26,401 nucleotides of DNA from NCBI GenBank assembly GCA_900549685.1, contig UROX01000014.1, positions 1 to 26,401 on the forward strand, given 5' to 3'. A program made the position numbers and the translations under genes. How positions within the stretch are numbered: the first letter of the stretch is position 1; each line of letters opens with the position of its first letter. This DNA is from an uncultured Alistipes sp. (GTDB lineage Bacteria; Bacteroidota; Bacteroidia; Bacteroidales; Rikenellaceae). Under the pieces are notes generated by a model, which was given only the letters and a program-made list of their open reading frames with translations, was not told the DNA's origin and made no database searches. Shown here in pieces: positions 15,234 through 22,329 of this stretch.

Positions 15234-16094
15234 TTAACTCTTTTGGCCCAGCTTTCTGTATTTGGAAGGCGACATCCCCATGGTATTTGTAAACACCCGC
15301 ACGAAATGAGGCAGGTCATTGAAACCGACCGTATAACAAATCTCCGACACCCGCTTCTGCGAATGTCGCAACAACTCGCAAGCCGTGTTCAGACGGTATC
15401 GGGTAACGAACTGCGAAAAGGTCATCCCCTTGCATCGTTTGAAGTAGGAACAAAATGCAGAACGGTTCATGCCGACCTCCGCTGCAATATCGTCCAAAGC
15501 AATGGGATGGACGTAGTGTTTCATCACGTATGCACAAATCTGCTGCATCCGTCGCACGTCCCGTTCGATGCGCATCGGTTTCCCCGCAAACGTATGGTCG
15601 GACGAGGTAAAGACGACGGGCAGCAGGCGGAACATCGCGCTCAAACGTCCCAGCTCGTCCATATCGTTCATTTCGGATAATACCTCACGAATCACTCGTG
15701 AGCTCCTTACCCCGAATTTCAGCGCATCGGTCGGAAATATCACGCCAGCCAGTCTGTTTCTCAATTCGGGAAACACTTCCATACACCGCTCCACCAGCGA
15801 ATGGCTGAAAGCCGCCATCAAGTAACGGACACATCCGCTCTTGTCCGCACTATCGGCTGCATACGCCCAGCGATGAAGCATGGACGGCGGAATCAAAGCC
15901 ACATCACCCGCAGCGAAGGGCTGCAACGTATCGCCCGCCATCCGGCTGCCATGCCCGTAAACGACGTAATACAACTCCCACGCATCGTGCCGGTGCAACT
16001 TGGCTTCGAGACTCGGTTCCACCCGCTGGTCGATGAAGAAAAACGAGTGATTCTCCACTTCGGGCAGTTCGTAAGGTATGGCGGTATCTTCCAT
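15234..16094 (-). CDS. AraC-family transcriptional regulator
   Basis: A 286-residue regulator. The N-terminal half is a cupin-like sensor (LHRHDAWELYYVVYGHG, then FAAGDVALIPPSMLHRW, with the usual His residues). The C-terminal hundred residues carry the AraC double helix-turn-helix: IALDDIAAEVGMNRSAFCSYFKR and the conserved VSEICYTVGFNDLPHFVRVF followed by GMSPSKYRK. The frame is open much further upstream, to 16901, but that part is antisense to the nitroreductase gene. The ATG at 16094, directly before the cupin domain and 28 nt after a -7 element, is the real start. It is divergent from the nitroreductase gene across a 120-bp gap containing a direct repeat, so it most likely controls that gene and itself. 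The effector is unknown. Confidence 0.93.
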   Translation of the reverse strand: MEDTAIPYELPEVENHSFFFIDQRVEPSLEAKLHRHDAWELYYVVYGHGSRMAGDTLQPFAAGDVALIPPSMLHRWAYAADSADKSGCVRYLMAAFSHSLVERCMEVFPELRNRLAGVIFPTDALKFGVRSSRVIREVLSEMNDMDELGRLSAMFRLLPVVFTSSDHTFAGKPMRIERDVRRMQQICAYVMKHYVHPIALDDIAAEVGMNRSAFCSYFKRCKGMTFSQFVTRYRLNTACELLRHSQKRVSEICYTVGFNDLPHFVRVFTNTMGMSPSKYRKLGQKS

Positions 16095-16121
16095 GATGAA
16101 ACGGTTCGGCTCACGCAATTG

Positions 16122-16129
16122 CAAATATA
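16122..16129 (-). promoter_or_regulatory. Candidate -7 element of the AraC-family gene
   Basis: TATATTTG on the minus strand fits TAnnTTTG, 28 nt before the ATG at 16094. It is entirely contained in the first copy of the direct repeat (16122-16135), so occupancy of that repeat would block the promoter. Confidence 0.55.
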
Positions 16130-16167
16130 CGACAACCAAATAAAACAATAATACAAATACACGACAA
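16122..16167. promoter_or_regulatory. Direct-repeat operator pair between the AraC-family and nitroreductase genes
   Basis: CAAATATACGACAA (16122-16135) and CAAATACACGACAA (16154-16167) match in 13 of 14 positions, in the same orientation and 32 bp apart, close to three helical turns. AraC-family proteins characteristically bind direct repeats on one face of DNA. The first copy covers the regulator's own -7 box; the second occupies the place where the nitroreductase promoter's -33 box should be. This layout predicts autorepression and activation of the nitroreductase gene. Seen directly: the repeat and its position. Inferred: the role. Confidence 0.65.
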
Positions 16168-16177
16168 TTAAGCAGCG

Positions 16178-16185
16178 TATTTTTG
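16178..16185 (+). promoter_or_regulatory. -7 element of the nitroreductase gene
   Basis: TATTTTTG fits TAnnTTTG, 29 nt before the ATG at 16215. The expected -33 position (about 16155-16158) has no TTTG and is instead inside the second operator repeat, so the promoter looks activator-dependent. Confidence 0.55.
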
Positions 16186-16214
16186 CAAAAGATATAACAT
16201 AAAAACGCATCTTT

Positions 16215-16841
16215 ATGGAATTGTACGAAGTACTGGAGAAACGTCGCACATACCGTGATTTCTCCGATCGAGAAGTAAGCGATGAAATTCTCAAAAGAGT
16301 GATCGGTGCAGCATTCAAAGCCCCGACCAACGACCACCTGCGTCAGCTTGAGTTCATCGTGGTGCGCGGACATGAAAACATTGCCAAGACGATCGCTCCG
16401 CTCACCAAAAACATGGCGGCATTCAAAAAACTCGTTTTCGAGGCGGATGATACGGGCGACAAGGACAAGATGGAAATGTTCGCCGACGCTTTGCCCAAAC
16501 AACAAAAGATGCTCATGGAGAGCGGCCTGCTCATTCTGCCGTTTTTCCGCCAAAAGCAAAGCCCGCTGCTCGAACCCCAGGAGCAAAGTTCGCTCAACTA
16601 CTTCGCTTCGGCATGGTGCGCATTGGAGAACATGCTGCTTGCCGCCACCGATGAAGGGTTGGGAACCGTGTTCCATATCCCCGTGAGCGACGAAGCCGAA
16701 AAAATAAAGAGAATCGTAGGTACTCCCGAAGATTATGAGTTCATCTGCCTGCTTACGATGGGTTATCCCGCAAAAAACGCATTCCTCCCCAAACAAAAGG
16801 AAATCGACGTCGAGGAAAGGATACACAGAAATGTCTGGTAA
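16215..16841 (+). CDS. Nitroreductase-family FMN-dependent oxidoreductase
   Basis: A 208-residue protein of nitroreductase length. It opens with LYEVLEKRRTYRDFSDREVS, the family's Arg-rich FMN-phosphate-binding start, followed by APTNDHLRQLEFIVV (the APSxxNxQPW-type loop). Near the C-terminus, SAWCALENMLLAATDEGLGTVFHIP is the usual helix and loop over the flavin, and LLTMGYPAK ends the core. Members reduce nitroaromatics, quinones or enones with NAD(P)H, or have specialised dehalogenase and desaturase roles; the substrate is not evident. It is one of only two plus-strand genes here, divergent from the AraC-family gene, and probably its target. It converges on the gene ending at 16925, and the 83-bp gap between them has only a weak, long-loop inverted repeat. 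Confidence 0.92.
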   Translation: MELYEVLEKRRTYRDFSDREVSDEILKRVIGAAFKAPTNDHLRQLEFIVVRGHENIAKTIAPLTKNMAAFKKLVFEADDTGDKDKMEMFADALPKQQKMLMESGLLILPFFRQKQSPLLEPQEQSSLNYFASAWCALENMLLAATDEGLGTVFHIPVSDEAEKIKRIVGTPEDYEFICLLTMGYPAKNAFLPKQKEIDVEERIHRNVW

Positions 16842-16924
16842 TCGGCAGCGGAAAGAAGACATGCCGATATTGTCGCCGAACATTCTGTCCGATGTCGGCA
16901 TTCAAATTCCGGCAGGCTTTCCGC

Positions 16925-17491
16925 CTATCGTCCGGCGGAGGGAAGCGACGTTTTTCTTCGGCGGATTCTCCTGCAAATTTTGGCGCCCCGGTTGCACAGG
17001 CCGGGCGATCCGTCGCGCATCAGAAACCGGACGGTCTCTTCGAGCTGTTCGTCTACCCAGGGCAAGGCAGCAGAAAGGCTGTCCAGAATTTCCATCGACC
17101 ATACCTTGACCGCAACACGCGTCTTCGGATCGATCAGCCGGTCGAAAGTCCGTTCGGCGACCCGTTGTCGTTGCTCGTCGGACAAAACGACCGAACCGGT
17201 CTGTAACAGGCTGGACATGATTTTCGAATAGTGACGATGAACGCCAGGATGGGAGACGACCAGAAAACAATCGACGAACCGCGCATGAAAAGGCTCGAAC
17301 CGTTCTGGCGCGGCAAAGAAAGCGTATTCCAACGCATAGGCGGCGTGAAAGGCCGTCTGCGGATTGGGATCGAGACTCAGATCGAGCGCCGTACCGAACA
17401 GATCGTCCTCGACGATCCGCTTGCCGTAACGGGCCGCGAAACCCGACTCGAACTTTTTTCGGACAGCTTCGGCGAATTGTTGCGGAGTCAT
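16925..17491 (-). CDS. Uncharacterised helical-repeat protein
   Basis: I do not recognise this gene with certainty. The 188-residue product is soluble-looking, mostly alpha-helical, with no signal peptide or membrane segment. Paired amphipathic helices (NPQTAFHAAYALEYAFFAAPERFEPFHARF, TRVAVKVWSMEILDSLSA, VDEQLEETVRFLMRD) suggest a HEAT-like or similar helical repeat fold. The C-terminus is strongly basic (CRRIRRRK). Similar Bacteroidetes proteins are sometimes labelled adenylosuccinate lyase because of gene proximity; nothing in this sequence shows lyase motifs. I chose the ATG at 17491 rather than 17521 because a TATCTTTG -7 element (17519-17526) overlaps the earlier start. It is convergent with the nitroreductase gene and monocistronic. 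Confidence 0.75.
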   Translation of the reverse strand: MTPQQFAEAVRKKFESGFAARYGKRIVEDDLFGTALDLSLDPNPQTAFHAAYALEYAFFAAPERFEPFHARFVDCFLVVSHPGVHRHYSKIMSSLLQTGSVVLSDEQRQRVAERTFDRLIDPKTRVAVKVWSMEILDSLSAALPWVDEQLEETVRFLMRDGSPGLCNRGAKICRRIRRRKTSLPSAGR

Positions 17492-17518
17492 AGAAAAGAG
17501 ATTGGCAGGGAGCTTCGG

Positions 17519-17526
17519 CAAAGATA
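17519..17526 (-). promoter_or_regulatory. Candidate -7 element of the helical-repeat protein gene
   Basis: TATCTTTG on the minus strand, 27 nt before the ATG at 17491. It supports that start over the ATG at 17521. No -33 TTTG is present at 19-21 bp. Confidence 0.5.
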
Positions 17527-17835
17527 ACGTTTATCCGCAAAAGCCCGCGAGGCCACCGGCCGTTTCCCTGCCCGCATCCTCCGGCATTCCGGCCGATGCA
17601 GGCAGGAGCCGTTCCCGTTTCGGTCCGGCGGAAAACTTCCGCGCATCGAAATATACGGCCACCGAACGCTTCGATCCGGTGCGAAAGAAGCCTCGCCACA
17701 AAGACGCATCCGGTCGAGTGCCCCGGACTTTCCGTTCCCGGAAGACGCCCGGTCCGTCGTCCGGCTTTAGGTACCGTTCATCCGAACGTCCGGCATTCAC
17801 CTCCGTGCATCCGGCAGATGCAGGAACTGCCACCC

Positions 17836-17880
17836 GAAAACGAAACAAGAGAGCTGTCCGGATACCGGACAGCTCTCTTG
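17836..17880 (-). terminator. Strong intrinsic terminator of ilvE
   Basis: Positions 17846-17861 and 17865-17880 form a perfect 16-bp inverted repeat with a 3-nt loop, starting 19 nt after the ilvE stop. Read on the minus strand it is followed by a T-rich tail (complement of 17836-17848). The stem includes GAGAGCTGTCCGG. Confidence 0.88.
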
Positions 17881-17899
17881 TCATCGGGTCGCACGTATT

Positions 17900-18910
17900 T
17901 TACAGCACGGTCATCCAGCCGTGCGTATCGGGTTCCTCGCCGTACTGGATAGCCCGCAGTTTATTGTACAGTTTCGTACACCACTGGCCCGAACGACCTT
18001 CGTTGTAAACGAACGTACGGTCGCTCACCGGATCGTAAATGCTGCCGATGGGAGAAATGACGGCGGCCGTTCCGCAGGACCCCGCTTCGTCGAACGTTTC
18101 GAGCTCTTCGTAAGCGACATGGCGCCGTTCGACCTTGAGTCCCATCTCTTCGGCCAGCGTCATCAGGCTCAGGTTGGTGATCGACGGAAGCACCGAATGC
18201 GATTCGGGCGTGATGTAGCTGCCGTCGCGGATGGCGAAAAAGTTGGCGGCTCCGCACTCGTCGATGTATTTCTTCTCTTTCGAATCGAGATAGAGCACGC
18301 TGGGGTAGCCTTTCTCGTGACCGATTTCGGCCGAGGTCAGGCTGGCCGCATAGTTTCCTCCGGCCTTGATGTGGCCCGTTCCGAGCGGGGCGGCCCGGTC
18401 GTGGTCGCGGTCGATGATGACCTTGATCGGATTGAAACCTTCTTTATAGTAAGGGCCTACCGGCGAAACGAAAATAATCAGCAGATATTCGTCGGCGGGC
18501 TTGACACCCACCTGAGGACCGGTGCCGAACAGTACGGGACGGATGTAGAGCGAAGCGCCCGTTCCGTAGGGCGGAATGAACCGCTCGTTGGCACGCACCA
18601 CTTTCTCGACCATCTCGACGAACAGTTCCACGGGCGGCTGGGCCATTTTCAGATAGTCGGCCGAAGCCCGCAACCGTTTGGCGTTTTCGTCGATACGGAA
18701 AATACGGATCTTACCGTCCGCTCCCCGGAACGCTTTCTGTCCTTCGAAAGCCTCCTGTCCGTAATGCAGGCAGGTGGCGGCCATATGCATCGTGACCGTC
18801 TCGTCGGCGGTCAGCTCGGGGCTGGTCCATGCCCCGTTGCGGAAGTAACTCCGTATGTTGCAGTCGGTCTTGATGTAACCGAACGAAAGGTTTTTCCAAT
18901 CCAAATCCAT
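17900..18910 (-). CDS. ilvE: Branched-chain amino acid aminotransferase
   Basis: A 336-residue PLP enzyme of the longer, eukaryote-like BCAT type common in Bacteroidetes. It interconverts Leu, Ile and Val with their 2-oxo acids using glutamate/2-oxoglutarate. Visible motifs: HYGQEAFEGQKAF near 49-61, RPVLFGTGPQVGV near 124-136, the PLP lysine K182 in GTGHIKAGGNYAAS, LDSKEKKYIDECGAANFF, and EELETFDEAGSCGTAAVISPIGSI, which binds the cofactor phosphate. The frame opens at 18940, but MDLDWKNLSFGYIKTD at 18910 is the family start. It follows metG after 76 bp; no clear promoter lies in that gap, so read-through from metG is possible. A strong terminator follows. Confidence 0.95.
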   Translation of the reverse strand: MDLDWKNLSFGYIKTDCNIRSYFRNGAWTSPELTADETVTMHMAATCLHYGQEAFEGQKAFRGADGKIRIFRIDENAKRLRASADYLKMAQPPVELFVEMVEKVVRANERFIPPYGTGASLYIRPVLFGTGPQVGVKPADEYLLIIFVSPVGPYYKEGFNPIKVIIDRDHDRAAPLGTGHIKAGGNYAASLTSAEIGHEKGYPSVLYLDSKEKKYIDECGAANFFAIRDGSYITPESHSVLPSITNLSLMTLAEEMGLKVERRHVAYEELETFDEAGSCGTAAVISPIGSIYDPVSDRTFVYNEGRSGQWCTKLYNKLRAIQYGEEPDTHGWMTVL

Positions 18911-18986
18911 AGCCTTGTCTATTTTTATCAATCGTCGCAAAATCGTCTTTTGCCGGACCTGTCCGCGGCCCGGCGCCTCCCGCCGG

Positions 18987-21029
18987 CTATCCGACCGTCG
19001 CTCCGCAGTCCGTCTTTCCGTCGGGAGAGAGCAGTGTCAGTTTGCCGGAAGCATCCTGAGCCATCAGGATCATCCCCTGCGAAAGGACTCCGCGCAGCTC
19101 CCTCGGTTCGAGGTTGATGAGCACCAGCACCTGACGTCCGGTCAGCTCCTCGGGTTTATAATGCTCGGCGATACCCGACACGATCGTCCTGCGGTCGATG
19201 CCGGTGTCGATGGTGAGTTTGAGCAGTTTTTTCGTCTTGGCGATTTTCTCGGCCTCGACAATCGTCGCCACACGGATATCCATTTTGCCGAAATCGTCGA
19301 ACGAGACGTTTTCTTTCTGCGGTTCGGCCTGCGCCTTGCCGGTCTCGCGGGCCATATTGGCTTTTTTGGTATCGGCCAGTTTCTGCAACTGGGCCTCGAT
19401 GACGCTGTCCTCGATCTTCTCGAACAGCAGCACCGGCTCGCCGATCCGGTGTCCGGTCGCGACGAGTGCGGGATCTCCGATCCGTTCCCAACCCGGCTTG
19501 CCGATGCGCAGCAGACCGAGGATTTTTTCCGCCGTGAACGGCATGAACGGTTCGATGGCCACGGCGAGCGACGCGGTGATCTGCAACGAGATGTTGAGGA
19601 TCGTCTTCACCCGTTCGGGATCGGTCTTGACGAGCTTCCACGGTTCGGTGTCGGCCAGATACTTGTTACCCAGCCGGGCGATGTTCATCGCCTCTTTGAG
19701 CGCTTCGCGGAAGCGGTAGTTTTCGACATTCTCTTCGAGCGCTTTCTTGATGACGGGAAGTTCGGCCAGTATGTCGCGGTCGTAGTCGGTCGTCTCGCCG
19801 CATGCGGGCACCTCGCCGCCGTAGTATTTGTGGGTCAGCACCAGCGCGCGATTGACGAAGTTGCCGAGCACGGCCACCAGTTCGTTGTTGTTGCGGGCCT
19901 GAAAATCTTTCCACGTGAAGTCGTTGTCCTTGGTTTCGGGCGCATTGGCGCACAGCACGTAACGCAGGACATCCTCCTTGCCCGGGAACTCGGCCAGATA
20001 TTCGTGCAGCCAGACGGCCCAGTTGCGCGAGGTCGATATCTTGTCGCCTTCGAGGTTCAGGAACTCGTTGGCCGGCACGTTTTCGGGCAGGATGTATCCG
20101 CCGTGGGCGCGCAGCATGGCCGGGAAGACGATGCAGTGGAAGACGATGTTGTCCTTGCCGATGAAGTGGACCATCTTCGTCTCCTCGTCCTTCCAGTATT
20201 TTTCCCAGTCGGGGGTAAGATCTTTCGTAGCCGAGATATAGCCGATCGGCGCGTCGAACCACACGTAGAGCACTTTGCCCTCGGCTCCTTCGACCGGAAC
20301 AGGGATGCCCCAGTCCAGATCGCGGCTGACGGCCCGGGGCTGAAGCCCCAAATCGAGCCAGCTCTTGCACTGCCCGTACACATTGACCTTCCACTCCTTG
20401 TGGCCGTCGAGAATCCATTTGCGCAGAAACTCCTCGTGCTTGTTCAACGGCAGGAACCAATGCGTCGTCTCGCGCAGTACCGGCACCGATCCGGTGATGG
20501 CGCTGCGGGGATCGATCAGGTCCGTCGCATTGAGCGTACTGCCGCACTTCTCGCACTGGTCACCGTAGGCGCGGTCGTTCTGACAATGGGGACAGGTGCC
20601 CACGATGTAACGGTCGGCCAGAAACTGCCCGGCTTCCTCGTCGTAATACTGCATCGTGGTCTGCTCGGTGAATTCGCCCTTGTCGTAGAGCGTGCGGAAG
20701 AAGTCCGACGCCGTACGGTGATGGGTGGGCGAAGTCGTACGCGAATAGATGTCGAACGATATGCCGAGTCCCTCGAAGGCGTTTTTGATGATGTTATGGT
20801 ATTTGTCCACGATATCCTGCGGAGTGACTCCCTCCTGGCGGGCCTTGATCGTGATGGGCACGCCGTGTTCGTCCGAACCGCATACCGAAACGACGTCCTC
20901 GCCGCGCAGCCTCAGGTAGCGCACATAGATGTCCGACGGGATGTATACCCCCGCGAGATGTCCGATATGCACCGGGCCGTTGGCATACGGGAGCGCCGAT
21001 GTGACGAGATAGCGTTTGAATTTTTTCAT
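18987..21029 (-). CDS. metG: Methionine-tRNA ligase with C-terminal tRNA-binding domain
   Basis: A 680-residue class I synthetase. HIGH is at residues 21-24 and the KMSKS equivalent is KISTS at 330-334. A Cys4 zinc knuckle (C146, C149, C159, C162) is of the MetG1 type. The anticodon-binding helical domain covers about 360-550. After a charged linker, residues about 575-680 form the EMAP-II/OB-fold tRNA-binding and dimerisation domain (FGKMDIRVATIVEAEKI, LVLINLEPRELRGVLSQGMIL). Length fits dimeric bacterial MetG. A TACCTTTG -7 element (21060-21067) lies 30 nt before the ATG. A leader this short leaves no space for a T-box. Confidence 0.97.
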   Translation of the reverse strand: MKKFKRYLVTSALPYANGPVHIGHLAGVYIPSDIYVRYLRLRGEDVVSVCGSDEHGVPITIKARQEGVTPQDIVDKYHNIIKNAFEGLGISFDIYSRTTSPTHHRTASDFFRTLYDKGEFTEQTTMQYYDEEAGQFLADRYIVGTCPHCQNDRAYGDQCEKCGSTLNATDLIDPRSAITGSVPVLRETTHWFLPLNKHEEFLRKWILDGHKEWKVNVYGQCKSWLDLGLQPRAVSRDLDWGIPVPVEGAEGKVLYVWFDAPIGYISATKDLTPDWEKYWKDEETKMVHFIGKDNIVFHCIVFPAMLRAHGGYILPENVPANEFLNLEGDKISTSRNWAVWLHEYLAEFPGKEDVLRYVLCANAPETKDNDFTWKDFQARNNNELVAVLGNFVNRALVLTHKYYGGEVPACGETTDYDRDILAELPVIKKALEENVENYRFREALKEAMNIARLGNKYLADTEPWKLVKTDPERVKTILNISLQITASLAVAIEPFMPFTAEKILGLLRIGKPGWERIGDPALVATGHRIGEPVLLFEKIEDSVIEAQLQKLADTKKANMARETGKAQAEPQKENVSFDDFGKMDIRVATIVEAEKIAKTKKLLKLTIDTGIDRRTIVSGIAEHYKPEELTGRQVLVLINLEPRELRGVLSQGMILMAQDASGKLTLLSPDGKTDCGATVG

Positions 21030-21474
21030 GGTTCCGGGTCAAAAGATCTGTAATTCGTACAAAGGTATGAATTTTTCGGCAAACGTGGTCTCGGAGAACC
21101 GTTTCCGGGCATGAAAATTCCGGCCGGACACCTCCTTCGCCCGCGTCATTGCCGGCGACAGCACGCTTCGAGACCGTCTCCCGATCCTCCCCCCTGCAAG
21201 GCATACTCCGGCCCCCTTTCCGCACTTCGTTCCGCAGAAGATCGTTCCGGCGTGTCCGACCATCCGACGCAACCGTGTCGCCGCACAGAACCGCAGAAAA
21301 AAACAAACTCCACAGACAGGCCCGCCGGACGGCTACGAACCCCTTCCGTCCGCCGCCGATCATTTCCGCGGACAATCGTACTCTTCGATGGTCCTAATAC
21401 GCCGGTCGTATCCGGAAATACTCCGACTTCACCCGAGTTTTTCGTATCTTGTGCAGCCGAATAGATCCTCCGCG
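21030..21474. other. Intergenic region between metG and the divergent YjbR-like gene
   Basis: A 445-bp stretch separating divergent genes. It contains the metG -7 element near one end. The remaining approximately 370 bp are GC-rich, and frames on both strands give Arg/Ser/Pro-rich sequence without family resemblance. A TATCTTG sequence at 21445-21451, 24 nt before the YjbR-like start, is a weak -7 candidate for that gene. Confidence 0.6.
21060..21067 (-). promoter_or_regulatory. Candidate -7 element of metG
   Basis: TACCTTTG on the minus strand fits TAnnTTTG, 30 nt before the metG ATG. A TTTG 12 bp upstream is too close to serve as a -33 element. Confidence 0.5.
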
Positions 21475-21861
21475 ATGAACATAGAAGAATTCCGGACATA
21501 CTGTCTATCCCTGCCCGCCGCCGAAGAAGCGATGCCGTGGGCTACGGGAAAGAACGAATACAACAGAGGACTCCTGTGTTTCTCCGTCGCGGACAAATGG
21601 TTCTGCGTCGTACACATCGACGAGTTCGAGTTCTGTCTGCTGAAATGTCCGCCGGAGAAGACGGAAGAACTGCGTGCATGTTACGACGGCATACGGCCGG
21701 GATGGCACATGAACAAGAAATACTGGAACAGTGTTTACTTCGACAGCGATGTGCCCGAAAAGACGATATTCGAGATGGTGAGACTGTCCTACGACACGGT
21801 CATCGCGCAATTGCCGAAGAGCATCCGAGAAACCCTGGCGGAAAGAAGACAGGATCGATAA
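21475..21861 (+). CDS. MmcQ/YjbR-family protein
   Basis: A 128-residue protein with the full MmcQ/YjbR pattern: MNIEEFRTYCLSLPAAEEAMPW at the start, then KWFCVVHID, FCLLKCPPEKTEELR, IRPGWHMNKKYWNSVYFD and a C-terminal helix MVRLSYDTVIAQLPKSIRETL. The fold is CyaY-like and members are often described as DNA-binding, but no biochemical role is firmly known. The frame extends upstream to 21388; the family start and length favour the ATG at 21475. It is an isolated plus-strand gene with no partner to suggest a function. Confidence 0.9.
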   Translation: MNIEEFRTYCLSLPAAEEAMPWATGKNEYNRGLLCFSVADKWFCVVHIDEFEFCLLKCPPEKTEELRACYDGIRPGWHMNKKYWNSVYFDSDVPEKTIFEMVRLSYDTVIAQLPKSIRETLAERRQDR

Positions 21862-22329
21862 CGGCCGGACCCATCCGCCGATCGCGTCGGGAACCACAAC
21901 TTTCGGGCAGCTGTAAATCCGCCGGTTCCCCGAGGCATTCCAATTTCCCGGCATCGTTATCCGCAATCACAGGCCGCATCCCTCGGAACGGGACAAAACA
22001 GCATAACACGGAACGAAAGATTCTTCCCCCCTACTCCCCCCGGGATGTAGATCCCGTCCGGTCGTTTCAATTTTCATATTCCGGAAGCCCTCGCAGCCCT
22101 CGCTTTGCGTCTCTCCGCAACCGACTGAAGACAAATAAAAAACGTCCGGGAAAGTCGCGACTGTTTCGTCGAACGACTTTCCCGGACGCATGATGTGCTA
22201 TCGAGGCGAGACCTCTTTTCCCTCTATTTCCGAAGGCAGACAGGACCGGCAGTCGAAGAGACTCTCGGTTCCGTTCCGGAAACCGGAACCGGACGGTCCC
22301 GATACGGGCCGCCCGATTCCGGGAAACGG
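21862..22329. other. Intergenic region between the YjbR-like gene and mutB, with the long mutB 3' UTR
   Basis: A 468-bp gap between convergent genes. From 22329 down to 22131 it is the untranslated tail and terminator of mutB. The tail holds a further small hairpin (GGTTCCG/CGGAACC around 22265-22292). Between 21862 and 22130 I see no gene; a CGGGAT-N4-ATCCCG dyad near 22040-22055 has no T-tract, so it is not convincing as a terminator for the YjbR-like gene. Confidence 0.6.
22131..22188 (-). terminator. Intrinsic terminator of mutAB
   Basis: Positions 22143-22157 and 22174-22188 form a perfect 15-bp inverted repeat, with a nested CGAC/GTCG stem in the loop. Read on the minus strand it is followed immediately by TTTTTTATTTG (22132-22142). 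It lies about 140 nt beyond the mutB stop, so the transcript has a long 3' UTR. Confidence 0.88.

Larger units (their letters stand above)
17492..17899. other. Intergenic region between the helical-repeat gene and ilvE
   Basis: About 410 bp without a credible gene. It contains the -7 element at 17519-17526 at one end and the ilvE terminator (17836-17880) at the other. Between about 17530 and 17830 I see only GC-rich sequence and Arg/Pro/Ser-rich shadow frames on both strands. Confidence 0.6.

Noticed and set aside
16095..16901. N-terminal extension of the AraC-family frame to 555 codons
   Set aside because: The extra part is antisense to the nitroreductase gene and covers both promoters; the cupin domain starts right after the ATG at 16094.
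16861..16901. Inverted repeat between the convergent nitroreductase and helical-repeat genes as a shared terminator
   Set aside because: The stem is about 10 bp with a wobble pair, the loop is about 19 nt and there is no T-tract on either side.
18970..18986. GC hairpin after metG as a terminator or ilvE attenuator
   Set aside because: Only a 6-bp stem, not followed by a T-tract, and no leader peptide with branched-chain codons is visible.
18915..21053. A 712-codon plus-strand frame opposite metG
   Set aside because: metG is unambiguous by HIGH, KISTS and zinc motifs, so the opposite frame is a shadow.
21030..21060. T-box or other riboswitch upstream of metG
   Set aside because: The -7 element lies only 30 nt before the start codon, so the leader is too short.
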